DNA of 64,000 bases from Gracilaria gracilis (taxonomy: Eukaryota > Rhodophyta > Florideophyceae > Gracilariales > Gracilariaceae): positions 418,501 to 482,500 of the forward strand of contig JARGSG010000184.1 in assembly GCA_030374805.1 (NCBI GenBank), written 5' to 3'. Below are positions 41,615 through 51,447 of this stretch, in pieces. The notes below the pieces were generated by a model. The model was not told the DNA's origin and did not search any database. It saw nothing but the letters and a program-made list of their open reading frames with translations. Position 1 is the first letter of the stretch. Each line of letters starts with the position of its first letter. Made by a program: the position numbers and the translations under genes.

Positions 41615-42202
41615 CTATGGTCTGAGCAGCCTTGCAAACAGCAAAGCCTCCGTTCTATGCGAAAACGGCACCAGATCCTTTTCAGTGAACTTCTTGCTGT
41701 CGATTTCAATTCTGTTGTAGTTATAAGCAGTAGTAGCGGCGGCACTTATGCCAGGATCACTGTTTGCTTGCGGAGGAGGTACGAGTGGGGCGGCAATGCG
41801 TTCCATAAGCTCGGCAATCAGTGACTCGCAGTCGGCCGTATAAGAACAAGGTTGATACTCAATTTGAACCACCACGCCAGTCGCTCCGCCATGTCGATCG
41901 AATGACATGCCTACTCGCACAGAAAAGTCGACGAAATCGTACTCCCAGCCGCGTGCAGAGAGGGTTACCTTTGGCACGTATGTGGACATGCGACCTAACA
42001 TTCTAAGGATCTCGGGCTCGGCTTCCGTTACCAAGGGTTGTGAGATGATGTACATGCGATTGGCCACGTCTGGAAGCGTGACGAGTTCTAAGGTGGGTCT
42101 CTTCTTGTCGGGTGTGGCGTGGATGGAGACGTTCACTTGCCATGTGGTAGACTTGCGTCCAGTATGTGCTTCGATGCGACGGATGATTTCGCGCTGCACC
42201 AT
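41615..42202 (-). CDS. MED20: Mediator subunit 20 (TRF-proximal type)
   Basis: A 195-residue product with the MED20 pattern. An N-terminal part has a W-Q-V-N-V strand; the middle ends in ARGWEYDFVDFSVRVGMSFD. Then come the characteristic GVVVQIEYQPCSYTADCESL and a helix LIAELMERIAAPL. MED20 sits in the Mediator head with MED18 and links activators to RNA polymerase II. The annotated ATG is at 42202. The true start may be further upstream: a minus-strand donor (ATG|GTAAGT near 42304) and an acceptor (CAACAGAG) before GGC ACT TCG CCC GCG would give a start exon ending exactly at an ATG and add five residues. Both starts keep the whole domain. Confidence 0.75.
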   Translation of the reverse strand: MVQREIIRRIEAHTGRKSTTWQVNVSIHATPDKKRPTLELVTLPDVANRMYIISQPLVTEAEPEILRMLGRMSTYVPKVTLSARGWEYDFVDFSVRVGMSFDRHGGATGVVVQIEYQPCSYTADCESLIAELMERIAAPLVPPPQANSDPGISAAATTAYNYNRIEIDSKKFTEKDLVPFSHRTEALLFARLLRP

Positions 42203-43209
42203 CGCGGGCGAAGTGCCCTCTGTTGAAATGTTGTAAACGCTGCGGCGAACGTTGTCAGAGCGGATGTTGAAGATTCATGCTTGAAAGGATAGGGAGAACT
42301 TACCATTTGGCTCCCATGGTTTAGCAAATTGTGGGGGGGTGACAAGCACATGCAGGCGCTTCGTATTTGTAGCTGTTTAAGGTCCGCGATATGGTGGACC
42401 AAACGCTGGATGCGCACCACTCACTTCTGCCACCGAAGTTAAGTTGAACTGCTGAAGTGCTGAAGGGCATCCACGGGGTCTAACGTAAGCTGAGGTATTA
42501 GACCATCGAACCTCATCGGCACTCGGACAAGCGCTTGGTCGGAAAGCTTTCCCCGCGTTTGCGTTTCATCAAAACAGCAAAAACTGAATTTGATCGTGGG
42601 CAGCATGGCGGATCAAATTCAATTTTTGCAAGGTCAAGTTGCGAAGGGAAAAGCGCCAGCAGAAGCACGAAACATTGCATTCCCAGAACACTCATCCGCC
42701 AACACGTCTACGACGTAGACTCTACGTACCCTCGGTACCTTCTATCTCTTTAAGATTGTTGTATTGCTTCCAGGGCTATAGTGTTCGATAACCTCAACGT
42801 AGGTCTGGAGCATGTTTGTACAATACGATGACTTGCGATGGCAACGAGGGCAAAGAGGGTTAGCCTCTACCTCTTGCCGCAAGTCGGTAATTTTGCTGGC
42901 AACGCGGGGGAGCCTACCAACGATTGCCGACAACCTGTGACGCAGTGTCCAATAACGTAAGCTGGCGCAAAGCTCTGTATCATCATAAATTATTCTGGAC
43001 TAAAGCGGTTTATACAAAGGCTCATGGAGGTGCTACGCAACGTACAAAACGGGATCCGTATCATAAACATGAATGCAAACGAGCTATACATCCAGATCAG
43101 CAGCTTGATCACAACCACACAACGCAATTCTGGTAGATTAAGCTTGTCGACGCCGGCGTAGTGTACAGAGTTCAAGTTAGAACGAAAAAAAAATAGAAGC
43201 CAGTTGCGG
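42203..43209. other. Intergenic region with hairpin
   Basis: Contains a 7-bp stem GGTCTAA/TTAGACC (about 42476-42505) and a weakly 5S-like stretch near 42430. A minus-strand frame at 42742-42933 with CPRCHRKSSYC has no ATG and could be an exon. Nothing here is firmly supported. Confidence 0.35.
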
Positions 43210-44358
43210 TTACCATCGACGACTACGCTTCTTACGTTTCTTTGCAGCGTTCTGTCGACGTTTCTCTAACTCTTGTTCCGAGCTATCTTTCCACGCCCGC
43301 TCCACGGCCAAGACAAGCGCGTCAACAGCCGAACGATACAGTTGCTCCTGTTCGGACAGCTGTTGAGACTGTACAATCTCATGCAAAGCACGTTTGAGTT
43401 TGTCCATACCCAACACTTGTGGTCTCCATTCTTTATCCAATCGCACACGGCGTCCAAAGGCGGAGTACTCGGAAATGAGGTCATAGCATTCTCCCATGAA
43501 CTCATCCAACGGAAAGGTTATGGCATCCGGTGTCAAAGGGTGCAAATGCTGCGCAAGGCGCGCATAACACACTTCATACGGCATCTGCAAAGGCGCGTCG
43601 CGCGCAGACACGCGGAAAAACTGAATGTCCGGACGATGATCCGGAAGCTCTTCGTTATAAGGAGCAATGATTGCAGCCACAAAGGGGTCGTCCTTGTAAA
43701 TATGTTGCTGGTAGTTTTGCTGATTCTCAATGTCGACGCGAGAAGGTTCTGTGGTGAAGCTCTCATCAGGGTGACTATGATACCAACCCAAAATTCGCAT
43801 ACCCTTTGCCTCGGCGCGAGTGGCTATCTCAATGGTGCTCTCTGGCAAGGCCTCCACCTCGCTGAAGGCGGAACGGCCCGTCCTCGCCAAGTCGCTGGCC
43901 TTGACATTCTGCGCCGGGAAGGCCTCGGCAATGAGCATCTCACATCTAGATCCGACGTAGGTGACAAAGCCGGCCAAATAGCCGATGATTTCCGTCTTGG
44001 TGAGGTGGGCGTGAAAGGTGATGAGCGCCAACGCAACAGGATGAATGCGGATGTACGGCACGGTGAGCGGATCGATGCCGAGCTGTTCGGCGGTACAATA
44101 CGGCAACTGCTCCAGGCGCTGCTCCTTGGCGGACAGCTTGGCGGCTGTACGCTGGTCAACATCGATGGTAAACGGCTCGGTCTGTCGGCGCGCCCTCGTA
44201 GAGCGTCTCAAAGGCTGCGCGGCCAACAAAGGCTGCGACGCGAGCGCGGGCGACGTCAAAGCGGGCGACGTCAAAGCGGGCTCCGTCAGCGCGGCGTCGG
44301 CCGTCAACAGCGGCGCGTCGGTAAGATCGATAAGCTCGGCGCGGTCGTCGCGCGACAT
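43210..44358 (-). CDS. MPN/JAMM metalloprotease-like protein (MYSM1/MPND type)
   Basis: A 382-residue protein starting at the ATG at 44358; the upstream open frame is Arg/Gln/Ala-rich GC sequence without ATG. Residues 1-60 are low-complexity (repeated ALTSPA) with a basic patch RRSTRARR. The MPN domain covers about 103-270: IRIHPVALALITFHAHLTKT with Glu123, EIIGYLAG, ILGWYHSHPDESFTTEPSRV with His194 and His196, Ser206, Asp209 and IENQQNYQ. These are the JAMM zinc ligands, so a deubiquitinase activity is possible. The spacing is H-x-H-x9-S-x2-D instead of the usual x7. The block IENQQNYQ resembles MYSM1/MPND, which act on histone H2A or chromatin. The C-terminus is helical and ends in a Lys/Arg-rich signal (KKRKKRSRRW), suggesting the nucleus. 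Confidence 0.82.
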   Translation of the reverse strand: MSRDDRAELIDLTDAPLLTADAALTEPALTSPALTSPALASQPLLAAQPLRRSTRARRQTEPFTIDVDQRTAAKLSAKEQRLEQLPYCTAEQLGIDPLTVPYIRIHPVALALITFHAHLTKTEIIGYLAGFVTYVGSRCEMLIAEAFPAQNVKASDLARTGRSAFSEVEALPESTIEIATRAEAKGMRILGWYHSHPDESFTTEPSRVDIENQQNYQQHIYKDDPFVAAIIAPYNEELPDHRPDIQFFRVSARDAPLQMPYEVCYARLAQHLHPLTPDAITFPLDEFMGECYDLISEYSAFGRRVRLDKEWRPQVLGMDKLKRALHEIVQSQQLSEQEQLYRSAVDALVLAVERAWKDSSEQELEKRRQNAAKKRKKRSRRW

Positions 44359-44839
44359 GACGGGGCTACGACGACAAGCAGCGCGCGAGGCAGCGGCGCA
44401 TCGTCGCGCGTCAGCGGGCGCGGCGCGGTGGTGAGTGCGTGCTGCGTGCGTGCGCACACCCCCCTCGCGCAGCGCTTGCGGCGGCTGCTGCTGCTGCGCC
44501 CGCCTCTGCTGCAGTTGCTCTGCTGCGCTTCGGAACGGCTCGACGCCAGAGCGCGGGCGCCGCGCAACCGCGCGACGCCACTGGCGTGGAGACTGGCGGC
44601 GCCACGCGTGGCGCGCGCGTGCGCCATCAAGCACGCGCGCAACGTGTACGCGCTGGCGCGCGCGCGCCGCGCGCCGCGCGAGGTGCGCTCAGCGCCGCTC
44701 GTTGTGTGCTCGCGCTGAGCGCGATGGATCGCTGCGAAGTTCGCAGTGCGAACGCGCTTTCAACGCTTTCGGTACAGTATCTACGATACAAGCGGGCGCG
44801 CGGCGATAGGGCGGCGAGCGCAGCGGGCCGTGGCTCACC
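44359..44839. promoter_or_regulatory. Divergent promoter region, very GC-rich
   Basis: A 481-bp region between the divergent MPN and ribose-5-phosphate isomerase start codons. It is extremely GC-rich with CpG-dense runs (GCGCGCGC), like a bidirectional CpG-rich promoter. I see no TATA box. The long open frames on both strands are composition artefacts. Confidence 0.5.
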
Positions 44840-45682
44840 ATGTTTGCGTTCGTGTCGCCGCTTCCGGTCGGCCGCGTTCACTGCCCGTCGCGTCTGCGTG
44901 TGTGTGCGGCCGCGCCTGCGCGAGCGGCGCGTGGTGCCGCGCGCGGCGCTCGCTTCGTCGCGCCCGCCATGGCCGTCGCGCCGTCCGTGGACGAGCTCAA
45001 GAAGCAGACGGGCTACAAGGCCGTGGATGACTACGTCACGTCGGGCATGGTGGTCGGCCTTGGCACCGGCTCTACTGCAAAGTTTGCCGTCGATCGTCTG
45101 GGCGAGAAGCTCAAGTCCGGCCAATTGACCGATATCGTTGCCATTCCCACTTCCATTCGTACCAAGGAGCAGGCCGAGTCGCTGGGTATTCCGCTCGTCA
45201 CCTTGGATACACACCCCGTTTTGGACGTTGCCATTGACGGCGCCGACGAGGTCGACCCGCTGTTGAACCTCGTCAAGGGACGTGGCGGTGCTTTGCTCAG
45301 GGAGAAGATGGTTGAGGTACAGGCTAAAAAGTTCATTGTCATTGTTGATGAGAGCAAATTGGTTGATGGGCTGGGAATCAGTGGCGCCATGCCGGTCGAA
45401 GTCACCCCGTTTTGTTGGCAGTTCAACATGAATCGACTTCTCAACCTGGATACCATCAAGGGTTGTACCGCAAAGCTAAGAATGGACGCCGACAAACCAT
45501 ACGTCACTGACAATGACAACTACATCGTCGACCTCTATTTTGATACTCCAATCAAGGACCCCGCTCTCGCTGCCAGTCAAATTGAGAGTCTGGTGGGTGT
45601 TGTGGAACATGGGCTCTTCCTAGGCATGTCCAGCGCTGTCATCATCGCCGGTGCTGAGGGTGTCTATGTTAAGGAGCCGTAA
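44840..45682 (+). CDS. RPIA: Ribose-5-phosphate isomerase A, plastid-targeted
   Basis: A 280-residue RpiA-family enzyme that interconverts ribose-5-phosphate and ribulose-5-phosphate in the Calvin cycle and pentose-phosphate pathway. Residues 1-44 (MFAFVSPLPVGRVHCPSRLR and on) are Ala/Arg-rich, lack acids and start with Met-Phe, as in red-algal plastid transit peptides. A second Met at 44 begins the mature-like part. Signatures: DDYVTSGMVVGLGTGSTAKF (64-82), IPTSIRTKEQAESLGIPLVT, VAIDGADEVDPLLNLVKGRG with the catalytic acids, and the terminal VVEHGLFLGMSSAVIIAGAE. No intron. It is convergent with the next gene, 57 bp apart. Confidence 0.94.
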   Translation: MFAFVSPLPVGRVHCPSRLRVCAAAPARAARGAARGARFVAPAMAVAPSVDELKKQTGYKAVDDYVTSGMVVGLGTGSTAKFAVDRLGEKLKSGQLTDIVAIPTSIRTKEQAESLGIPLVTLDTHPVLDVAIDGADEVDPLLNLVKGRGGALLREKMVEVQAKKFIVIVDESKLVDGLGISGAMPVEVTPFCWQFNMNRLLNLDTIKGCTAKLRMDADKPYVTDNDNYIVDLYFDTPIKDPALAASQIESLVGVVEHGLFLGMSSAVIIAGAEGVYVKEP

Positions 45683-45739
45683 ACACCCTCTCGTCCCACG
45701 TTGCAGTACGTAGCCGTTCAAAGTACATACAATAAGCGT

Positions 45740-46413
45740 TTAACATGTTAACCACACCACTGTTCTTCTCTTGTCTTCTTGAGAGCTGCGCTTCCACTCT
45801 GACCCCAGCAACTTCCTTATTTCATGGCGCGGCAGCACGAGATTCAATCCATAATGGCGTGCCCCAATCCGCAACACTTTTTCAAGCCACACCGCGTTCC
45901 CGCCACTATTGCTCTGTTGTTGTCGAAACCTCCCTTCTACGTATGATTTCACGAGAGAATCAACGATAGCCAATGACCACTCTTGGACAATTCCCCACAA
46001 CTGCTCTCTATTTGAATGAAGCACCAAAGCTCCTGCTTTTGAAGTTTAGGTGAGTATGGCCGTCATACCATGACATTGCGCAATCACTTCGATACCAGGT
46101 CCATGCTCTGCAATATCATGCGAATTTCGTTTGCAGTTTAGTGGCTAAAACTTGTACTTGATTATAGGTCAAAGTGTTGTGATTAGCATATGTCTCAACG
46201 CCTCATCGAGACCACCAAATCATCATCGAGCTTATGCTACACCTTTGTCCGTTTGAACGATTTAGTGTTAATATCTAATTCAGCGAAGTCCCCCAACCCC
46301 CCGATTCCATAGCCAACAACCCTCCCACCTGTAACGTGAACATTGCTGAAACCCAAACAGGTGTCGCCTTGTAATACTGCGCAACAATCATTCACTCTCC
46401 GCCTGACGCTCAT
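45740..46413 (-). CDS. Orphan three-exon protein, 138 aa
   Basis: Exons are 46329-46413, 46069-46107 and 45740-46032. The introns are 221 nt (donor GTGGGA, acceptor TTGCAG) and only 36 nt (donor GTATGA, acceptor AAGCAG). Together they give one continuous frame of 139 codons including the stop. The product starts MSVRRRVNDCCAVLQGDTCL. The exon joins read HVT-EHGPGIEVIAQCH and then CHG-ALVLHSNREQLWGIVQEW. The C-terminal half is helical and basic. Without splicing the frame is broken, so the good fit of both introns is the main evidence. I do not recognise the family. The 3' end lies 57 bp from the convergent isomerase gene, typical of this compact region. Confidence 0.6.
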
Positions 46414-46620
46414 TGCAATCCTCCCACCCCATTGAGCTGTAGTATTTCGTCGATGGAAGAATGTCAATCCACCCTTTAAACCCCAATTCCCTGCCTCTGA
46501 ACACCCTTCTCTCTCTCGCTGTCTCTTCCGACTTTCACTGCTACAAGTTGCAGCCAACTAACTTCATCTAACTCTCGACTCCTTCAACGTCTTCTTTCTA
46601 CTCAGAACTGCACCGAAAAT

Positions 46621-47570
46621 ATGGCGGTGATTGCAAGTCTTGTCTTTCTGACATTCCTGTGTCTCTGTCCCTTTGGTATCTCTGTCGCTGTCACACCCTC
46701 AACCACAAACACGTTCACCAACGCTCCCGACAAATCGTTTCATCCAGCCTTGACACGTCTCATGTTTGGAAAGAATAGAGTAACAGGTCACAACGACCCG
46801 CTCAGAGCGGTTCGCTCTCAGTCAGGCTCCATCCCACAATCGAAACTTGGGTACAATACGCTCGTTTATAAAGAACCAGTGTTCAACCAAGCCTTTAACT
46901 CGACGAACCATGCAGATGCGCCTCAAGTGATTTATGATCTTAATTCTAACGATGTTCGTACGTTTCTGGATTATCTCGACAATAGCTTTCCTGTTGGGAC
47001 GAATGTATCTGCATGGAATCAATTTACGACAGTTCTAGAATATGCGTTTGAGCAAGAACAGGGAGCCATTTTCTACAGCGTTGTAACAGCGAAATGGATG
47101 TTTTGTGCATGGCTTGAAACACCTTTCGGTGGTGTTACGTACTACGTACGTCTGTGTTCATCGCTGACTTCGTTTGGACTTCCCAATGTTGACCGGGATC
47201 CGATTCCGAACGAAGATTACGTTACAACTGCCGAGATGCAGCAAATGATCTACCATGGCAAGATTCAGCAGATCGAGGACGATCTACCGGAAGACGATAG
47301 ACAGGCAAGGTTGAACTCCAGTGTGAGACAAGACGACACCGTCATCAACGTAGATCTTGGGCAAACCCAGGACTCATATGAAGATACATGTAAGTCTAGA
47401 ATACGTTCTATGGTCAGATAATTTCAACTGTGCTAACTTCTCTGGTGTGTGTGCATGAAACAGGTCTAGACCAGGAGGCCAACATACATGCCGACTGCTA
47501 TGGGTTTTGCTGCAATTCGCTTTATGCTGGGTCACGTTTCTGTATTGACTTCCCTCTCAACTGTGTTTAA
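46621..47570 (+). CDS. Secreted protein with Cys-rich C-terminus, two exons
   Basis: Exon 1 is 46621-47389 and exon 2 is 47464-47570. The 74-nt intron has donor GTAAGT and acceptor AAACAG, and joining restores DTC-LDQEANIHADCYGFCC in frame, giving 291 residues. The first 24 residues are a clear signal peptide (MAVIASLVFLTFLCLCPFGI, then SVAV). The mature part has several N-x-S/T sites (for example AFNST, NVSA), no transmembrane helix and four aromatic-rich strands (WMFCAWLETPFGGVTYYVRL). The C-terminus has eight Cys in about 45 residues if the one at the splice join is counted. The family is unknown; an extracellular or vacuolar protein is likely. Confidence 0.72.
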
Positions 47571-48312
47571 GCTGCTCGTTCGGAAATAATAGGTTTACAT
47601 CCTCGGATATTCGAGTCAGAAATCGCAAGCGCCAAGGCCGTGAGCCTTCGGCTTGAAATCATCGGTGATTGGAAAAGCTCCTTCACTGCTACTCTCATGT
47701 TGCCAATATCATGTTCGCTTCCTAACCGATCTGGAAAGTTATGTTTGGCCTTAGGATCTATCTGGTTTATATTAACTTATTAGAGATTAGCTCACCGTAA
47801 ACAACGACTGCCCATAAATTATGACTCAAAATGCTACGGGTATCCCACTCTTCTTCTTCTTCTTTACTGTGGTCAGCCGCCCCTGATTCCGAGGCGGCCG
47901 AAGAACTATCTATTGATGTTTGTATCTAAAGGTAGTTCTCTCTCTTAAGAAGGCCAAAAACTGTAACGGCCACTGCTTGATCATATCAACTAACGATTTG
48001 TCTTTCCGTTCCTCAGGCGCCAGTAGTTCGTCACGCCGGGCTTTGTTTGTTAGTAGACAGCGAAAAAGAACACTTGTACACCTTCGGCATTTACCGAATT
48101 GGATATGTAGATCCACAATGGAACCGGGTCTCTGCCCTCTTAGTCCTCATCGTCCCCTCGTGGGACTATTGCGGTAAGGAATTAACGGTCGGAAGGGAAG
48201 CACTTATTCATCATTTGCTACCCTTGCCTTAGGATTGAATCAGTTTCATTAACAAAGACAACTAGAAGAACGTAGCTTGGAAACCATAGTACTGGCAAAC
48301 GGCCATCGTATA
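47571..48312. other. Intergenic region with a diverged repeat
   Basis: At 47848-47960 a CTT-rich stretch followed by ACTGTGG and, further on, AAGAAGGCC resembles 31380-31475. On the minus strand both encode similar ends (QFLAFLRER here, EILAFLRKE there). No intact gene is visible. Confidence 0.4.
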
Positions 48313-49338
48313 TTAGCAGTGACTGCTGGTGAGTTTTAGAGTCGAGATTCTGCACTTGAAGGAACCAAGTAAGCGAGGAAAGGAATTCTCTGCATCGTCA
48401 ACCATCATCTCTGTAACCGTTACTCCCGTCTTCAAAAGTTGTTGTTCCAAGAAAAACGTAGTCTTCGGGTTTCGATCTGTAGCGAGAAGATACCCTACTC
48501 GGGGTCCGCTAATCGAATCAGAAAACGCCCTCACCATAATCTCCACCAAGTCCATATCGTAGGTAACATCAGCTGCTATGATGACGTCTACTTCAAAATC
48601 GCGGATCACGTTTCGCAGCTTCGGCAAGTCACTTGCATCGAGCAACGCGGTCTGAACTACATCTGAAATGTTGTTGTTTCGAAGGTTCTCCCGAATTCTA
48701 TCAATCGTCTTCTGTTTGTAGTCTGTGAGCAAAGCAGTCTTCGCTCCGGCGTTCACATATGCTGGGGCTGATAAACCGGTACCGGCTCCAAGCTCGAGTA
48801 CTGTCGCCCCCTTTACATCATTCCGTATGGCGCTGTGGACATCGAAGAGTTGATGACATAGACTAAGACCAGCCTCCCAGACCCGTGCCCCCAGATCGCT
48901 GAAGCGTTCAGACACAAGAAGAACAACTTCTTGATCATCTGGTGGCATATGGTGTATGGTATGAACGTCTGTGTGCGGAAAGTCCTTCCGTATACAATAT
49001 TGGGCAGCCAACTCCACTACAGATTCGTGTACGTCTCCCATACTGCATCGATCCACTTCATCCATGAGTAGTCTGAAAAACCGAGCACATCTTGAGTGTC
49101 CGAAGCAGAACTCGGAGATACTGCGCGTAAGTTGGCTTTGGTACAGAACAGTTTCTTGCAGTAATAGTCTCTGTGCGATGGCAGTCTTCCACGCCACGTC
49201 ACCAAACAAGGCCTGCGTTTGATCGAAGATCCTTCGAAGAGGGACGCCAGCTCTAAATCCCTTTCCAAAGTGAGACGTAGCTTTCTTCAATACTTCCTGT
49301 CGGTCTCGATCGGTGGTTTCCCGCATTTCTGTAACCAT
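48313..49338 (-). CDS. FAM86/METTL21-type protein lysine methyltransferase
   Basis: A 341-residue SAM-dependent methyltransferase with start ATG at 49338. The N-terminal half (about 1-130) is helical and fits the FAM86 N-terminal domain. The C-terminal half has the class I fold: RVWEAGLSLCHQLFDVHSAI, motif I ATVLELGAGTGLSAPAYVNA, motif II-like KTALLTDYKQKTIDRIRENL, and the D-V-I-I-A-A-D-V-T-Y-D motif typical of the METTL21 group. The closest known member is eEF2 lysine methyltransferase (FAM86A/EEF2KMT, yeast Efm3). Substrate eEF2 is inferred from the N-terminal domain and not proven by sequence. No intron. Confidence 0.8.
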   Translation of the reverse strand: MVTEMRETTDRDRQEVLKKATSHFGKGFRAGVPLRRIFDQTQALFGDVAWKTAIAQRLLLQETVLYQSQLTRSISEFCFGHSRCARFFRLLMDEVDRCSMGDVHESVVELAAQYCIRKDFPHTDVHTIHHMPPDDQEVVLLVSERFSDLGARVWEAGLSLCHQLFDVHSAIRNDVKGATVLELGAGTGLSAPAYVNAGAKTALLTDYKQKTIDRIRENLRNNNISDVVQTALLDASDLPKLRNVIRDFEVDVIIAADVTYDMDLVEIMVRAFSDSISGPRVGYLLATDRNPKTTFFLEQQLLKTGVTVTEMMVDDAENSFPRLLGSFKCRISTLKLTSSHC

Positions 49339-49681
49339 TGTGGATGTCTTTGTCGGAGGCCTATGTCCAAGTGCAAAAAACACTAGGGGCGTACTCACAG
49401 ACTGTCCTCCCTTCTTCTCGTACGTTCTCGTACGGAACGATGGAAACTCGGCTCGCAGGCCTAAACTCGGCGCGGAATGACGAGGTGTGACAGTCTCGCA
49501 GACGTCTTCGTACTACGAACTTCGTAGCCATCAAACGCTACCGTGAGTAAGACGGATACACAGAGTGAGGACACATGCGTGGCCACAGACTTTGATTATG
49601 CTTATCATGAATATCATGATGGTCATGATCGTCGGACGAACGAACGAGGCCTTTATTTATGGAATTTGAAATGGTCGTTGA
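49339..49681. other. Intergenic, 3' flank of the non-LTR element
   Basis: Contains ATCATGA-rich short repeats (about 49590-49640) that may be the 3' untranslated tail of the non-LTR retrotransposon. No clear poly-A tail. Confidence 0.35.
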
Positions 49682-50923
49682 TCACGCAGTTGCGTGTGCC
49701 TGGGTGGACAGCGTCCAGCGTCGCCGGTTTACGGCAGCGGCTGTTAGCTGAAGAACGGTTCGTTCGAGGCGTAGGGCCAGCGTGTGGTACTCGGTGATCG
49801 GGTTAGACCCACGTACACTGCTAACGTACTCAGCTATGCGGCGGGCGAACTGTTTTGCGGAGTCTCCAAGGCCTCCATGAACGTCAAACGCAAAGGGGAC
49901 AAACTGAACGTTGTTATCCGCGCAGATTGCGTCGTATTTGGTGCGCTTTAAAGCTTCGGCTTTCGTTGCAGCCGCCGCTGCGTTTCGTGATGCTGCGAGG
50001 GTGTAATTGCGGCTACCCGGGCTCACCACTGTAACATCAACGCCGATGGGTTTCGCATGAAATCTTATATCGTCAATGAGCAAGTCCATTCGCCACTGAG
50101 CGTTTTCGTCAAGGTGCTGCTGGGATGGAAACTTCCATTCTCTGGAGACTTGCAGGCAAAGAGGAGGTTGTTTCAAGCAGTTGTAGAACACATCTCGAAG
50201 GGCGTTATGGCGTCGGGTGGCACCTAGTCCTACTGGGCATACCATAGCATGGTAACCCAGTGGATCTAACAGTGGAACGGAGACGGCGTTTGATCCAGCG
50301 CATGACATACAGGTTGTGTTGGAGAAAAGTCTTTCGCCAAGACGAAGATCTATCATGGTTTTCATGATTTCTGGAGCTGGTGACGGGTTTGATGTGGGAT
50401 GGATGAAAGAAGTAAAACAAAGCGACGCCTCTACTGTGGAGACAGATTTGAGGCGCGCACGTTGGAGACGATGAGTGTAGGTCTCCGTTCGGGGAGGGGC
50501 GTTCAGTGAAGCTAAGTGATCTATGATCGCATCTTGATACAAATGCTGCAACTTGGCGATGCTGCCATTCTCGTCCGCTCTGGCTGTCAAAGAGTCGAAC
50601 GCAAATTCGTGTGACAGCGCGTACGAGTCTTTGATGACATTGGCGATTTGCGCCAAACGCATGAAGTGAGAGGGTACCACCGCAAATGGCTGGAGAGCTT
50701 GCTGTATCTGGGAGTTGATTAATGACCAGGCTGCCATGAAAGAGGAAACAAATGCTGCACTACGCACCCATGAGGCTCTGGAAAGACCAAGACCGCCCTT
50801 GTTGAAAGGGAGGCAGGCTCTCTTCCAGCCTTTTGTGCTAATCTGTCTGTGGATCTGTTGAAACACCCTTCGCTGTTCTTCATCGAAATATTCGACTTCA
50901 AACTGGGTTAAATGCGGCGGGGT
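49682..50923 (-). pseudogene. C-terminal part of non-LTR ORF: CCHC finger and restriction-like endonuclease
   Basis: The separated C-terminal part, about 413 codons. After a helical linker there is CMSCAGSNAVSVPLLDPLGY followed by HAMVC: C-x2-C, then H-x3-C, the CCHC motif that precedes the endonuclease in R2-type elements. Next come ARG/HN (TRRHNALRDVFYNCL) and RMDLLIDDIRFHAKPIGVDV, matching the R-P-D...D/E pattern of the restriction-like (PD-(D/E)xK) nuclease with the acids D and D. The end is Ala/Lys-rich and then FVPFAFDVHGGLGDSAKQFA. This nuclease nicks the DNA target so the RNA can prime on it. The part cannot be expressed with the reverse transcriptase now. Confidence 0.7.
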
Positions 50924-51431
50924 TGTCGTACAAATACCGATAAGGTGTGGGGTCCGCCTGGTAGAGGGAGCGCGCGAGGGCTCAACCTAAAGGGGAAAAA
51001 CACACAACCGATATGGTAGTAGGGCACCTGAAACCCGCAGGGGCAAACGGCGGGGCAACTAGTCTAGACCGTGTAGGTGTACGGTAGTAGACGTCGACGC
51101 GCGGTAAAACCTGAATAGTAATAGAGTAGCAAGTGACCAAGATGGTATAGTTACTGCCCTAGTGGTGCCTGACTTTACAATACCCGAGGGGGAAGGCGAG
51201 GTGCACCACAATATATACAAGGTGCACCGACGCCGATCTCCCATGCGGGCATGACGTCATCGGCTGTGCCCATGACCTACTGTCATGGGCCAGCAATGCT
51301 AAACTATCCTAGACTATAAATTAGAAATTAGAAATTATAAAATACAGAATACCAATTGGGTACAGTGTAGCCAGCAAGGCGCACCAGTAGACCCACGTGG
51401 CACCAACCCATTGAGGTCTCATTGTACTACA
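50924..51431 (-). repeat. 3' LTR (508 bp)
   Basis: By eye it is identical to the copy at 61926-62433, offset exactly 11,002. It contains the CRE-type palindrome TGACGTCA (51252-51259), an inverted repeat GCCCATGAC/GTCATGGGC and an AT-rich stretch with TATAAATT-like sequence. Identical LTRs imply a very recent insertion. Confidence 0.95.
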
Positions 51432-51447
51432 GACCCCCTTCCTACCC
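51432..51447 (-). promoter_or_regulatory. Polypurine tract
   Basis: In element sense AGGGTAGGAAGGGGGTC lies directly before the 3' LTR, the normal site for plus-strand DNA priming. Confidence 0.7.

Noticed and set aside
42420..42510. Stretch resembling 5S rRNA (GAAGTTAAG)
   Set aside because: Only a short motif matches. The helices of 5S rRNA cannot be formed, and the 7-bp hairpin nearby is not part of a 5S fold.
43273..44718. A 481-codon plus-strand frame
   Set aside because: It lies entirely opposite the MPN gene and the GC-rich promoter and is a shadow of the real gene in another frame.
44439..45214. Long frames on both strands around the ribose-5-phosphate isomerase start
   Set aside because: They are Arg/Ala-rich frames caused by GC-rich sequence; only the isomerase frame has a domain.
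51059..51244. A 61-codon frame that occurs twice (also 62061-62246)
   Set aside because: It recurs only because it lies in the LTR; no signature and no expected coding role there.
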